Source of the DNA: Erythrobacter oryzae
GTDB taxonomy: Bacteria; Pseudomonadota; Alphaproteobacteria; Sphingomonadales; Sphingomonadaceae
Direction: 5' to 3'
DNA length: 64,000 nucleotides
NCBI RefSeq assembly: GCF_030271515.1
Contig: NZ_JASCXI010000003.1
Coordinates: 310,001 to 374,000, forward strand
Shown here: in pieces, positions 35,911 to 44,964 of the stretch
Layout of the letters: the number at the start of each line of letters is the position of its first letter
Numbering within the stretch: position 1 is the stretch's first letter
Made by a program: the position numbers and the translations under genes
The notes under the pieces: model-generated
What the model saw: the letters and a program-made list of their open reading frames with translations, nothing else
What the model was told of the DNA's origin: nothing
The model's database searches: none

Positions 35911-36825
35911 TCAGCGCTGGCGGGTGACCTTGCCGCGCTGGCGGATCAGCTTGCCCGAGGGCGCGCGCTCGGGGATCACGCGGGTCGCGCCGGGGACGGT
36001 GTAGGCCTCCTCGCGCACGGTCTCGCGCACGACGACCTGCTGCTGCACCTCGGTGCGCACCGGCACCAGGACCACCTGCGGCGGCGGAGCGTAGGTGTAG
36101 CCGTAGGAATAGGCCTGCGGGTAGCCGTAACCGTATGCGTAGCCCGGCTGGGCGATCACGCGGCTCGCGCCCGGCGCGCCATAGGCCGACAGGTAGCTGT
36201 CGAGCGCGGCTTCGCAGTCGTAGAGGTTCTTCTTCTTGTCGCCGTCGAACAGGCTGCCAAGGAGGCCGCCGATCAGCCCGCCGCCGCCCACGCCGAGCAC
36301 CGTGCCGAGCACGCGGTCACCCGCGCCGGCGATCTCGTAACCGGCAATCCCCCCGCCGATCGCACCGAGGAGGCCGCCGATGATGAGGCCGGTGTTGTCG
36401 CGGTTCTGCCCGCGGGTGCGGCGGCGGCATTCGTCGATCCACTGCTGGCGCTCGAACACGGCGGGCGCCGCGCCGTAGCCATAACTGTAGCCCGCAGGGG
36501 CGTAGCCCTGACCGGGGAAGTATTGCGGCGCATAGCCCTGATGCGGCGGGCCCGGGGGCACGACGCCGGGGGCGTTGATGTAGCGGGTGCGGGTGATGGT
36601 CTCGACCCCGTTCTCGATCGTCACCGTCTCGGTCGGGCGGATCGCCGTGACCGGGGCGGGGGCCGGGACCGGCGCGCTGCGCATGTCGGCGGGCAGCGCG
36701 CGCAGCTCGTTCTGGCCCATCGGGGCGAGCGGCGGGAGGTCGCCATAGGCCTGCGCCTGCGCGGCGGCGGGCACGGCCAGCAGCGCGAGGGCGGCAAGCG
36801 GAAGGGTGGCGTAGGTCTTGGGCAT
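35911..36825 (-). CDS. Exported glycine-zipper protein with Tyr/Gly/Pro-rich segments
   Basis: A 304-residue protein with a signal peptide (cleaved near AQAQA, residue 26). The middle (about 145-200) is a glycine-zipper 2TM-like region (GLIIGGLLGAIGGGIAGYEI ... GGGGLIGGLLGSLF), as in Rick_17kDa and outer-membrane-associated proteins. It is flanked by low-complexity Tyr/Gly/Pro segments (YAPAGYSYGYG, YAYGYGYPQAYSYGYTYAPP). The C-terminus is basic (KLIRQRGKVTRQR). Cell-envelope location is likely; function unknown. Confidence 0.8.
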   Translation of the reverse strand: MPKTYATLPLAALALLAVPAAAQAQAYGDLPPLAPMGQNELRALPADMRSAPVPAPAPVTAIRPTETVTIENGVETITRTRYINAPGVVPPGPPHQGYAPQYFPGQGYAPAGYSYGYGAAPAVFERQQWIDECRRRTRGQNRDNTGLIIGGLLGAIGGGIAGYEIAGAGDRVLGTVLGVGGGGLIGGLLGSLFDGDKKKNLYDCEAALDSYLSAYGAPGASRVIAQPGYAYGYGYPQAYSYGYTYAPPPQVVLVPVRTEVQQQVVVRETVREEAYTVPGATRVIPERAPSGKLIRQRGKVTRQR

Positions 36826-36850
36826 GGGCGAATCCCCCTGAGTCAGCAGG

Positions 36851-36877
36851 TTAGCTGATGGTTAGCAAAAGACTAAC
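36851..36877. promoter_or_regulatory. Repeated TTAG/CTAA motifs upstream of the glycine-zipper gene
   Basis: TTAG-N7-TTAG (36851-36865) is followed by GTTAG-N7-CTAAC (36861-36877) as an inverted repeat. The spacing recalls CtrA sites but each half differs from TTAA, so the identity is uncertain. It lies 26-52 bases before the start. Confidence 0.3.
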
Positions 36878-36932
36878 ATTGTCAGGGAGGGTGCCCAAGC
36901 GGGGTGTGGCTTCTGTCCCGTTTCGGGAAGGA

Positions 36933-37433
36933 TCAGATGCGGTCGGCCAGCAATTCCGCCAGCGCCTCGATCCCCCTGGCATCCTCAGCTGTGAAGCGGG
37001 CGGGGGTGGGGCTGTCGAGGTCGATCACCGCGATCACCGCCCCGTCGCGCAGCACCGGCACCACCAGCTCGCTCGCGCTGGCGGCGTCGCAGGCGATGTG
37101 GCCGGGGAAGGCGTGGACGTCCGCGACCAGCTGCGTCGCTCCGCCTGCCGCCGCCGCGCCGCACACGCCGCTGCCGAAGGGGATGCGGATGCAGGCCGGG
37201 CGGCCCACGAAGGGCCCGAGCACCAGCTCCTCGCCTTCGCCGGTCTTGGCGGGGGCCACGCGGTAGAACCCGGCCCAGTTGAGATCGGGCAGAAATTCCC
37301 ACAGCAGCGCCGCGACATTGGCCATGTTGGCGACGCCGTCGGGCTCGCCCGCGGTCAGCGCACCCGCCGCGGCGAGGAGCTCGCGATAGAGTTCTTCCGC
37401 GGGAAGCGCTGCGGCGGGTTTGAAATCATACAT
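36933..37433 (-). CDS. Free methionine-(R)-sulfoxide reductase (GAF domain)
   Basis: A 166-residue GAF-fold enzyme that reduces free Met-R-sulfoxide, part of oxidative damage repair. The family pattern is complete: NWAGFYRV, LGPFVGRPACIRIPFGSGVCGAA and HIACDAASASELVVPV, giving the three redox cysteines (in PACI, GVCG and IACD). It resembles E. coli MsrC/YebR. Transcribed leftward, divergent from the sorbosone-dehydrogenase-like gene. Confidence 0.9.
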   Translation of the reverse strand: MYDFKPAAALPAEELYRELLAAAGALTAGEPDGVANMANVAALLWEFLPDLNWAGFYRVAPAKTGEGEELVLGPFVGRPACIRIPFGSGVCGAAAAGGATQLVADVHAFPGHIACDAASASELVVPVLRDGAVIAVIDLDSPTPARFTAEDARGIEALAELLADRI

Positions 37434-37508
37434 GGGATAGGCCTTTCCTGTCCGGCGGCCGCAGGTTCACAGTTGCCGCAGTGGCTGCCGGGCTTTATCC
37501 CGTGCCAC

Positions 37509-38987
37509 ATGGCATTCTTCCGCAAAATCGCAATCGCTCTTGCTGTCTTCATCGTGGTGGCCGGAGCCGGGTTCTGGTTCGTGAGCCGCGGCGACACCGC
37601 CGATCTCAGCGTCGAGGAGGTCGCGGGGAAAGACCCGGTGCTGCAGGAGGCGGATGCCCAGACCTTCCCCACCGTGCAGGTCGCCGAGCCCGTGGGCTGG
37701 GCCGCGAATGAGGCGCCGACGCCCGCAGAAGGCCTCGACGTCGCCCGTTTCGCCGAGGGTCTCGACCATCCGCGCACGCTCTACACCCTCCCCAACGGCG
37801 ACGTGCTGGTCAGCCTGACCCGCGCGCCCGAGGACAAGAATCGCGACACCGGGGTGATGGACGCGATCAAGGGCTGGATCGAAGGCATCCTGATGAGCAA
37901 GGCCGGCGCGACCGGCCAGTCGCCCAACCAGATCGTGCTGCTGCGCGATGCCGACGGCAACGGGACGGCGGAAACCCGCAAGGTGATCGCGCAGGAGGGC
38001 CTCGATTCGCCCTCGGGCCTCGCGTGGTTCGACGGGACGCTCTACATCGCCAACCACAATGCCGTGCTCGCCTTCCCCTATGCGCTGGGGGCCGATGCGG
38101 TGAGCGGGAAGGGGACCAAGATCATGGACCTCGCCCCCGGCGGCGGGCACTGGATGCGCAACCTCAAGCTCTCGCCCGATGGCAAGCAGCTCTATGTCGC
38201 GGTCGGCTCGGTCAGCAATGTCGGCGAGCAGGGCATGAAAATCGAGGAAGGCCGCGCGCTGATCTGGGAATATGACCTCACGACCAAGCGCCAGCGCCAG
38301 TTCGCGGCGGGCCTGCGCAACCCCAACGGGCTCGATTTCTCGCCCTGGAGCGGCGAGCTGTGGACCACGGTGAACGAGCGCGACATGCTCGGCAGCGACC
38401 TCGTGCCCGATTACCTCACCAACGTGCCGGTGGGCGCGCAATATGGCTGGCCCTGGGTCTATTACCGCACCCAGCGCGACCGCCGCGTCGATGCGCCGAT
38501 GCCGCGCTTCCTGATGGAATATGTGAGGAAGCCCGAATTTGCGCTCGGGCCGCACGTCGCGGCGCTGGGCATGGTGTTCTCGAAGGAGGGCGACCGGATG
38601 GGGACGGGCTTTGCCGGCGGGGTCTTCATCGCGCGGCACGGCTCGTGGAACAGGAAGCCGCCCTCGGGCTATGACGTGGTCTTCGTCGACTTCGACGATC
38701 GCGGCAATCCCGTGGGCAAGCCCAAGCCGGTGCTGACCGGCTTCCTCAAGGACGACGGCACCACCCGCGGCCGCCCGACCTGGGTGACGTGGGGCGGTGA
38801 CGGTTCGCTGCTGGTGTCGGACGACACCGCCGGGATCATCTGGCGCGTCCGCTCGCCCAGCGCCGCGCCCGCCCCCGCGATCGCGCGGCTCCAGGGCAAA
38901 TCGCTTCCGCCCTCGGAGCTGATCGACCCGCGCGCGAAGTTCGAGGCGGATTACCTGCGCGAGCAGGCGGGGCAGAAGATCAACTAG
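37509..38987 (+). CDS. PQQ-dependent sugar dehydrogenase-like (sorbosone dehydrogenase family)
   Basis: A 492-residue protein anchored by one N-terminal transmembrane helix (about 6-26), with a six-bladed beta-propeller outside the cytoplasm. Family features are GLDHPRTLYTLPNGDVLVS, LSPDGKQLYVAVGS, FAAGLRNPNGLDF, TTVNERD and the GVFIARHGSWNR stretch. The cofactor and substrate are not certain; many members are annotated as L-sorbosone dehydrogenase. The stop overlaps the stop of the convergent DUF815 gene. Confidence 0.87.
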   Translation: MAFFRKIAIALAVFIVVAGAGFWFVSRGDTADLSVEEVAGKDPVLQEADAQTFPTVQVAEPVGWAANEAPTPAEGLDVARFAEGLDHPRTLYTLPNGDVLVSLTRAPEDKNRDTGVMDAIKGWIEGILMSKAGATGQSPNQIVLLRDADGNGTAETRKVIAQEGLDSPSGLAWFDGTLYIANHNAVLAFPYALGADAVSGKGTKIMDLAPGGGHWMRNLKLSPDGKQLYVAVGSVSNVGEQGMKIEEGRALIWEYDLTTKRQRQFAAGLRNPNGLDFSPWSGELWTTVNERDMLGSDLVPDYLTNVPVGAQYGWPWVYYRTQRDRRVDAPMPRFLMEYVRKPEFALGPHVAALGMVFSKEGDRMGTGFAGGVFIARHGSWNRKPPSGYDVVFVDFDDRGNPVGKPKPVLTGFLKDDGTTRGRPTWVTWGGDGSLLVSDDTAGIIWRVRSPSAAPAPAIARLQGKSLPPSELIDPRAKFEADYLREQAGQKIN

Positions 38988-39796
38988 AGGGTTTTGCCCG
39001 CCCGCCCGGCCAATTCAGTCGCGAATTGCAGCGCGGTGCGCCCTGAGCGGTTGCCGCGCTGGATCGCGAAGGCCATCGCCTCCTCGGGATCGAAGGCGAG
39101 GCCGAGCGGGGCGGTGTAGCCCTCCAGAATGGCGAGATAGGTGTCCTTGTCCGCCGGGTGGAAGCCCAGCGACAGCCCGAAGCGGTCGGCGAGCGCCAGC
39201 GCATCGTCGCGCTCGTCGCGTTCGTGGATCGCGGCGGAGGTATCCTGCCGCTCGACGATCCCGCGGCGGTTGGCGGTGACCACGAGGCGGATATGCGCCG
39301 GGCGCGGGGCGATGCCGCCTTCGAGCAGGCTCCTGAGCGCCAGCATCTCGGCGCGCGCCTCGGCCCCGAAGCCGAGATCGTCGATGAAGAGCAGGAAGGC
39401 GCGGGTCTCGCCCGCCAGCTCGGCGATCAGCGCGGGGAAGGTGGGGAGCGTGCCGGGGGCGAGCTGCACCAGCGCCAGCCCCGCCGTCTCCCTCTGCACA
39501 TCCGCCACACAGGCGCGCACCAGCGCCGATTTGCCCATCCCGCGCGCGCCCCACAGCAGCGCGTCATGCGCCGCCGCGCCGCTCGCCAGTCGGGCGCACA
39601 AGTTGCGCAAGCCAACTTTCTGCGCCTCGATCCCGTGGAGCGCCTCGAGCGGCAGGGCATCGAGCACGGGCACCGGCCGCGCCCGCTCCCCCTCCCACAC
39701 GTAAGCAGGCGCTCCCAGCCAGTCGGTCGGCGGCAGCGGCGCGGGCGCGAGGCGCTCCAAAGCGGCGGCGATCCGCTCCAGCGCGCCCCCATCCAT
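38984..39796 (-). CDS. DUF815-family AAA-like ATPase
   Basis: A 270-residue ATPase. Walker A is LWGARGMGKSALVRA (about 79-93) and Walker B is LLFIDDLGFG. The VVTANRRGIVER sensor-like strand and the DRFGLSLGFHPADKDTYLAI region are typical of DUF815. Function unknown. It lies one base from the acyl-CoA dehydrogenase gene upstream on the same strand. Its 3' end overlaps the convergent dehydrogenase-like gene by four bases. Confidence 0.87.
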   Translation of the reverse strand: MDGGALERIAAALERLAPAPLPPTDWLGAPAYVWEGERARPVPVLDALPLEALHGIEAQKVGLRNLCARLASGAAAHDALLWGARGMGKSALVRACVADVQRETAGLALVQLAPGTLPTFPALIAELAGETRAFLLFIDDLGFGAEARAEMLALRSLLEGGIAPRPAHIRLVVTANRRGIVERQDTSAAIHERDERDDALALADRFGLSLGFHPADKDTYLAILEGYTAPLGLAFDPEEAMAFAIQRGNRSGRTALQFATELAGRAGKTL

Positions 39797-39797
39797 G

Positions 39798-41540
39798 TCA
39801 GGCGACCAGCGCTTCGGCGGACAGGGCGTAGAGCAGTTCCGCCCCCGCCACCGCCCCGGCCTTCAGCCCCGCGGCCTCGGGCACGATCCGGTCGAGGAAG
39901 AAGCGCACCGTCACCGGCTTGGTCGCCGCGAGTTCGGGAGCGGCCCCGGCGGCAACGGCTGCTGCCTGCCTGGTCAACTGCCACCCGGCGACGCAGACTG
40001 CGGCCATGGTGCAGAAGGGGACGCTCCCCGCGAGGCGATCGTCGAGACTCGCATCGTCGCGCATCCAGCGGGCGACGCTGGCGCAGTCCATCGCCAGCGA
40101 AGCAAGGGCATATTCCTCGGCAGCCTCGCGCGCGATCTCTTCGAACAGCGCCACCAGCGCCTCGCCGCCCTCGAGCCCCAGCTTGCGGGTGACGAGGTCG
40201 GCAGCCTGGATGCCGTTGGTGCCCTCGTAGATCGGCGCGATGCGCGAATCGCGCCAGTGCTGCGCGGCGCCGGTCTCCTCGACGAAGCCCATGCCGCCGT
40301 GGATCTGGATGCCGAGGCCCGAGACCTCGACGCCGACATCGGTGCCCCATGCCTTGAGCAGGGGCACGAGAATCTCCGAACGGGTCTTCGCCGCCTCGTC
40401 GCCGAGATTCCCGCGATCAACCTGCCCCGCGCAGTAGTAGAGCAGCGCGCGCACGCCCTCGGTCAGCGCCTTCATGCGCAGGATCATGCGGCGCACGTCG
40501 GGGTGCTCGATGATCGCCACCGGGGTCTTGTCGGGCGAACCGGCGCGCGCCGACTGCACCCGGTCGCGCGCATAGGCGAGCGCCTGCTGCGTCGCCCGCT
40601 CGGCGATCTGCGCGCCCTGGTTGCCGACATTGATGCGCGCGTTGTTCATCATCGTGAACATCGCCGCGAGCCCCTTGTTGGGCGCGCCGACCAGCTCGCC
40701 GATGCATTCGCCGTTGTCGCCGTAGCTCATCACGCAGGTGGGCGAGGCATTGATGCCGAGCTTGTGTTCGAGGCTGACGCAGCGAAGGTCGTTCTTCGGC
40801 CCGAGCGAGCCGTCGGCGTTCACATGATACTTGGGCACCACGAAGAGGCTGATCCCGCGCGAGCCTTCCGGTGCGCCGGGGAGCCGCGCCAGCACGAGAT
40901 GGATGATGTTCTTGGCGAGGTCGTGCTCACCCCAGGTGATATAAATCTTCTGGCCGGTGATCTTGTATTTGCCCGCGTGTTCGCCGTCCTCGATGGGCTC
41001 GGCGGTCGAGCGCAGCGCGCCGACATCGCTCCCGGCGGCGGGTTCGGTGAGGTTCATGGTGCCCGACCACTCGCCGCTCACCAGCTTGGGGAGATACATC
41101 GCCTGCTGGGCGGGGGAGCCGTGGTGCTCCAGCGCCTCGATCGCGCCCACGGAGAGCATCGGCAGCAGGGTGAAGGCCATGTTGGCCGCGCCGAGGTTCT
41201 CCAGAACGTTGCAGGCGAGGGTGAAGGGCAGGCCTTGGCCACCATGGGCGGCGGGGGAGGCGATGGCGTTCCAGCCCTGCTCGACATAGGCGTGATAGGC
41301 GGCCTCGAAGCCCTCGGGCAGGCGCACCACGCCGTTCTCGAGCTTCGCGCCCTCGAGATCGCCTTTGCGGTTGAGCGGCGCGAATTCTCCGGCGGCGAAC
41401 TGGCCGACTCCGGCGACGATGGCCTCGACAAGGTCGGCCTCGGCATGGGCGAAGCGTTCGGTCTGCGCCAGCTCGCCAATCCCGGCATTGACGCGGATGG
41501 CGAGCAGCTGGTCGGCGGTCGGCGGGGTAAAGGGGGTCAC
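39798..41540 (-). CDS. Acyl-CoA dehydrogenase with C-terminal extension domain
   Basis: FAD-dependent dehydrogenase of 580 residues, long compared with the usual 380 and matching the DmdC/ACDH_C subgroup. Features are MNLTEPAAGSDVGAL (flavin site), YITWGEHDLAKNIIHLVLARLP, and GLGIQIHGGMGFVEETGAAQHWRDSRIAPIYEGTNGIQ written across the substrate site, with the Glu of YEGTNG as likely base. The GTG at 41540 (VTPFTPPTADQ) has an AAGGAC site and avoids overlap with the divergent gene; a longer ATG frame to 41624 does not. Substrate unknown. Confidence 0.92.
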   Translation of the reverse strand: MTPFTPPTADQLLAIRVNAGIGELAQTERFAHAEADLVEAIVAGVGQFAAGEFAPLNRKGDLEGAKLENGVVRLPEGFEAAYHAYVEQGWNAIASPAAHGGQGLPFTLACNVLENLGAANMAFTLLPMLSVGAIEALEHHGSPAQQAMYLPKLVSGEWSGTMNLTEPAAGSDVGALRSTAEPIEDGEHAGKYKITGQKIYITWGEHDLAKNIIHLVLARLPGAPEGSRGISLFVVPKYHVNADGSLGPKNDLRCVSLEHKLGINASPTCVMSYGDNGECIGELVGAPNKGLAAMFTMMNNARINVGNQGAQIAERATQQALAYARDRVQSARAGSPDKTPVAIIEHPDVRRMILRMKALTEGVRALLYYCAGQVDRGNLGDEAAKTRSEILVPLLKAWGTDVGVEVSGLGIQIHGGMGFVEETGAAQHWRDSRIAPIYEGTNGIQAADLVTRKLGLEGGEALVALFEEIAREAAEEYALASLAMDCASVARWMRDDASLDDRLAGSVPFCTMAAVCVAGWQLTRQAAAVAAGAAPELAATKPVTVRFFLDRIVPEAAGLKAGAVAGAELLYALSAEALVA

Positions 41541-41613
41541 TTTGGGGGCGTCCTTGAGGTGGGAAATTGCGCCCGGCCTTGGCAGGGCGGGCAAACGAAT
41601 ATAGCGCCGGGGC

Positions 41614-42531
41614 ATGAGCGGCAAGAACGTTACGGAAGTGCGGCTGGCGGATGCCGCAGGGATCGCCGAGGCCGCGCGAATCCTCGAATCGGGCGGGTTG
41701 GTGGCGGTGCCGACCGAGACGGTTTACGGGCTGGCCGCGCGGGCGGATTCTGCCGAGGCTGTCGCAAAGATCTATGCTGCGAAGGGCCGGCCGGACTTCA
41801 ACCCGCTGATCGTGCATGTGCGGGGGGTGGAGCAGGCGGAGCGCTATGCCGAATTCTCGGCGGAGGCGCGGGCATTAGCCGAAGCTCATTGGCCCGGGCC
41901 GCTGACGCTGGTGCTGCCCCGCCGTGCCGAAGCGGGGCTGGCGGCGGCGGTGACCGCGGGGCTCCCAACCATCGCTCTGCGCGCGCCCGCGCATCCGGTG
42001 ATGCAGGCGCTGCTGGAGCAATGCGGCTTCCCGCTCGCCGCGCCTTCAGCCAACCGCAGTGGGTTCATCAGCCCGACTAGCCCTGCGCACGTCCTCGCCT
42101 CGCTCGACGGGCGGATCGACATAGTGCTGGACGGGGGGGCAACGCAGGCCGGGGTGGAATCGACCATCGTCGCCGTGCGCGCCGACGGGAGCGTCGAGGA
42201 ACTGCGGCCGGGGCCGATCGCGGCGGGCACGCTGGGCGGGGGCAAGGGGATCGAGGCGCCGGGCCAGCTCGCCAGCCACTATGCCCCCGGCAAGCCCGTG
42301 CGGCTGAACGCGCTGGCGGCGGAGGAGGGCGAGTTCCTGATCGGCTTCGGTGCGGTGGCGGGGGATGTGACGCTGTCCGCCAGCGGCGACCTGACCGAGG
42401 CTGCCGCGCGGCTTTATGCGGCCTTGCACGAGGGCGCTCGCGCGGCTGCGCCGCGCATCGCGGTTGCCCCAGTGCCGGAGGAGGGCGTGGGGCGCGCGAT
42501 CAATGACCGGCTGCAGCGGGCGGCGGCCTAA
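41614..42531 (+). CDS. L-threonylcarbamoyladenylate synthase (Sua5 type)
   Basis: First step of the universal t6A37 tRNA modification, making threonylcarbamoyl-AMP. The YrdC domain (about 10-200) has GGLVAVPTETVYGLAARADS, IYAAKGRPDFNPLIVHV, and SANRSGFISPT. A Sua5 C-terminal domain follows (about 215-305; PGQLASHYAPGKPVRL). The combined length of 305 is typical of bacterial Sua5. Its stop codon overlaps that of the convergent lipoprotein gene. Confidence 0.94.
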   Translation: MSGKNVTEVRLADAAGIAEAARILESGGLVAVPTETVYGLAARADSAEAVAKIYAAKGRPDFNPLIVHVRGVEQAERYAEFSAEARALAEAHWPGPLTLVLPRRAEAGLAAAVTAGLPTIALRAPAHPVMQALLEQCGFPLAAPSANRSGFISPTSPAHVLASLDGRIDIVLDGGATQAGVESTIVAVRADGSVEELRPGPIAAGTLGGGKGIEAPGQLASHYAPGKPVRLNALAAEEGEFLIGFGAVAGDVTLSASGDLTEAAARLYAALHEGARAAAPRIAVAPVPEEGVGRAINDRLQRAAA

Positions 42532-42860
42532 TCGCTGTCCGGGCCTCCCGGTCCGGCCTTCCGCAATTCTTCGATCTCGGCATCGACCGCCTTTGCCGCG
42601 TCGCATGCGCCAGCATCGACGGAGCTGCACCGCTCCATGTGATAATTGTATGTCGCCTCAAGCTCGGCCAGCCGCTCTTCGTATTTTCGGATCTCCCGCC
42701 CGCGCTTCTCGTCGGCTTCGGACTGGCTGGTGGTGGCGAGGTCGACGCCCTTGCTCACTACCCGCACCGGCGCGGTGGCGACGCCGACCACGGCCTTGGC
42801 GAGGCACCCCTGGAGGGCGAGGGCGGCAAGCACGAGAGCGAGGATTCGGTGCGGGGACAT
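42528..42860 (-). CDS. Small putative lipoprotein
   Basis: A 110-residue protein with a lipobox (LALVLAALALQGC, Cys near 19), followed by a helical, charged region (KRGREIRKYEERLAELEATY) likely to be a coiled coil, and two further cysteines (ERCSSVDAGACD). No family recognised. Same strand as the GIN-domain gene 41 bases upstream, and it may share its transcript. The stop codon overlaps that of the convergent Sua5-type gene. Confidence 0.72.
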   Translation of the reverse strand: MSPHRILALVLAALALQGCLAKAVVGVATAPVRVVSKGVDLATTSQSEADEKRGREIRKYEERLAELEATYNYHMERCSSVDAGACDAAKAVDAEIEELRKAGPGGPDSD

Positions 42861-42901
42861 GGCCCGCACAGTCTCGCTCAGGGCTTGCGATCTGGCAAAC
42901 C

Positions 42902-43684
42902 CTATTCCGCGGGCTTTGCCGGAGCGGCGGGGGCGGCGGGCGCGGCCGGGATCGCCGCGCTCGCGCCGCCGCTGCCGGGCGAGCACGTCAGCGTGCCCGA
43001 GCCGAAGGCGTTGACGGTGCACTTGGCGCTGCCCGAAACCTTGATGTCGCCCGCGCCGCCGATGGTCGCCTCGACCGTCCCGTCCGAGGCGAAGGCGACG
43101 TCGCCGCTGCCGCCGATGGTGACTTCGGCCTGGTCGGCCTTGAGCGCGGGCATCTCGACCTCGCCCGCGCCGCCGATCAGCACCTTCAGCTCCTTTGTCG
43201 TGCCCGCGCCGCGCACCGTCCCGCTGCCGCCGATGTTGATGCCGAGGGTCTGGCCGGAGAACTTCTCGAATTCCACCGTGCCGCTGCCGCCGATATTGAT
43301 CGCGGCCTCGCTGGCGAGGCCCTGCGCCTTGACCGTGCCTGCGCCGCCGATGATGATTTCCTTGGGGGCGGGCATGGTGATGCTGATGGTCGCGGTGCTG
43401 TTGCCGTTCCACCCCTCGACGCGGGTGATGCCGATCACCTCCTCGTCGCGCACGAAGCGCAAGGTGTCGGTGTCCTGCCCCTCGACCTTGATCGTGAAGG
43501 TGTTGCCCTCGGTGACGATCACGTTGTCGCCCGAGGCGAGGAAGACCTTGGGGGGCGCCGCGCCGGCGAGTTCGATTTCGGAGAGGGGCACGCCCTTCTG
43601 GCCGTTGATCTCGACATCGGCGCCGTCGCAGGCGGCGAGGGCGGCGGTGCCGGCGAGCAGCAGCGCGAGGCGGTGGTGGATCAT
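42902..43684 (-). CDS. Head GIN domain (DUF2807) lipoprotein
   Basis: A 260-residue envelope protein with a lipobox ending in AALAAC (Cys near 19). The body is a parallel beta-helix of the GIN/DUF2807 type with repeated IGGAGTVKA, IGGSGTVEF, IGGSGTVRG, IGGAGEVEM, IGGSGDVAF and IGGAGDIKV units. A Pro/Ala-rich tail closes the protein (AAIPAAPAAPAAPAKPAE). Function of the family is unknown. Confidence 0.87.
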   Translation of the reverse strand: MIHHRLALLLAGTAALAACDGADVEINGQKGVPLSEIELAGAAPPKVFLASGDNVIVTEGNTFTIKVEGQDTDTLRFVRDEEVIGITRVEGWNGNSTATISITMPAPKEIIIGGAGTVKAQGLASEAAINIGGSGTVEFEKFSGQTLGINIGGSGTVRGAGTTKELKVLIGGAGEVEMPALKADQAEVTIGGSGDVAFASDGTVEATIGGAGDIKVSGSAKCTVNAFGSGTLTCSPGSGGASAAIPAAPAAPAAPAKPAE

Positions 43685-43770
43685 GCGTGTCTCTCCCGTT
43701 GGCGTATTGCTGATGTAATACACCTTCGGGCGGGGTGCAAGGGGGCGGGCCTGCGCCGACGCCCAAACGA

Positions 43771-43798
43771 AAAGGGCCGCCCCGAAGGACGGCCCTTT
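43771..43798 (-). terminator. Terminator of carD
   Basis: AAAGGGCCG (43771-43779) pairs with CGGCCCTTT (43790-43798). On the minus strand the stem ends in a TTTT run, 21 bases past the carD stop. Confidence 0.85.
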
Positions 43799-43818
43799 CA
43801 AACTCTTGGCGGAGAAGC

Positions 43819-44352
43819 TTACGCTTCCTCGGCGGTGTCGTAGTACTGCGGCGCGTGTTCGCGCAGCACGTCGAGGATCTTGCCGAGCGCGGTGGGCTCG
43901 TCGGTCTCTTCCATCGCCGCCAGTTCGCGGGCGAGGCGGCTCGAGGCCGCTTCGAAGATCTGGCGTTCCGAGTAGGACTGCTCGGGCTGGTCTTCGGGGC
44001 GGAACAGGTCGCGGGTCACTTCGGCGATCGACACGAGGTCGCCCGAGTTGATCTTGGCTTCATACTCCTGCGCGCGGCGCGACCACATGGTGCGCTTGAC
44101 CTTGGGCTTGCCCTTCAGCGTTTCCATCGCCTGCTTGAGGGTCTTGTCCGACGAAAGCTTGCGCATCCCGATCGCTTCGACCTTGTTGGTCGGCACCCGC
44201 AGGGTCATGCGCTCTTTCTCGAAGCGCAGCACGTAAAGCTCGAGCTGCATCCCGGCGATCTCTTCTTTCTGAAGCTCGATCACCCGGCCCACGCCGTGCT
44301 TCGGGTAGACAACATAATCGCCGACGGTGAATGCGTTCGCGGTGCTCGCCAT
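43819..44352 (-). CDS. carD: CarD family transcriptional regulator
   Basis: RNA polymerase-binding regulator of 177 residues that stabilises open complexes, notably at rRNA promoters. The N-terminal RID domain is FTVGDYVVYPKHGVGRVIEL (8-27), and the helical DNA-binding part includes RTMWSRRAQEYEAKINSGDL and SYSERQIFEAASSRLARELA. Start at 44352 (MASTANAF) has an AAAGGAAC site. It is bounded by terminators on both sides. Confidence 0.95.
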   Translation of the reverse strand: MASTANAFTVGDYVVYPKHGVGRVIELQKEEIAGMQLELYVLRFEKERMTLRVPTNKVEAIGMRKLSSDKTLKQAMETLKGKPKVKRTMWSRRAQEYEAKINSGDLVSIAEVTRDLFRPEDQPEQSYSERQIFEAASSRLARELAAMEETDEPTALGKILDVLREHAPQYYDTAEEA

Positions 44353-44396
44353 GCACGTTCCTTTCAATCGGCCGACCTGGCAACGGGAGAGAGACG

Positions 44397-44442
44397 AAAA
44401 ACCCGGCGGCGCGACCCAACCCCTCACGGGGCGAGCGCCGGG
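44397..44442 (-). terminator. Terminator of fdxA
   Basis: On the minus strand CCCGGCG (44442-44436) pairs with CGCCGGG (44408-44402) around a second GC-rich inner hairpin, and the stem is followed by five Ts (44401-44397). It lies in the 263-bp fdxA-carD gap, which otherwise holds only the carD promoter region. Confidence 0.7.
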
Positions 44443-44615
44443 TGGACACGTCCGGTTAGGGGGTTGCTGGTGTCGGGCCTTCCTGGTTTCTGGACGCCTG
44501 CGCGGACGGGGTCCGGCGCGGTCACGACATTATATAGCACGTCTGCAACAAAATTGCGAGTCGGCGTTTGCGCAGGCCTGCCGGACTTTGCAGATGGCGC
44601 AAAAGGCGCGCGAAA

Positions 44616-44954
44616 TCAGTCCCCGTCGCCCGGCGCGTCGCTGAAGTACTTCTCGAACTTGCCCTTTTCGCCCTTGAAGGCGTCGGCATCTTCCGGCGGG
44701 GCCTTCTGGCTGGTGATGTTGGGCCACACAGCCGAGAACTTGGTGTTGAGTTCGAGCCACTTTTCGAGCCCGTCCTCGGTGTCGGGAAGAATCGCCTCGG
44801 CCGGGCATTCCGGCTCGCACACGCCGCAGTCGATGCACTCGCTGGGGTTGATCACCAGCATGTTCTCGCCTTCGTAGAAACAGTCGACCGGGCACACTTC
44901 CACGCAGTCGGTGTACTTGCACTTGATGCAGTCTTCGGTGACGACGTAAGTCAT
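44616..44954 (-). CDS. fdxA: 7Fe ferredoxin FdxA
   Basis: A 112-residue ferredoxin with a 3Fe-4S and a 4Fe-4S cluster. The N-terminal cysteines lie in [18 protein letters not shown] (9-26), the second set in [12 protein letters not shown] (40-51). The C-terminal extension (about 60-112) is typical of the Azotobacter-type FdxA found in alphaproteobacteria. It is a general electron carrier. Preceded by the S4-domain gene on the same strand (10-base gap). Confidence 0.96.
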   Translation of the reverse strand: MTYVVTEDCIKCKYTDCVEVCPVDCFYEGENMLVINPSECIDCGVCEPECPAEAILPDTEDGLEKWLELNTKFSAVWPNITSQKAPPEDADAFKGEKGKFEKYFSDAPGDGD

Positions 44955-44964
44955 TGCGGCTCTT

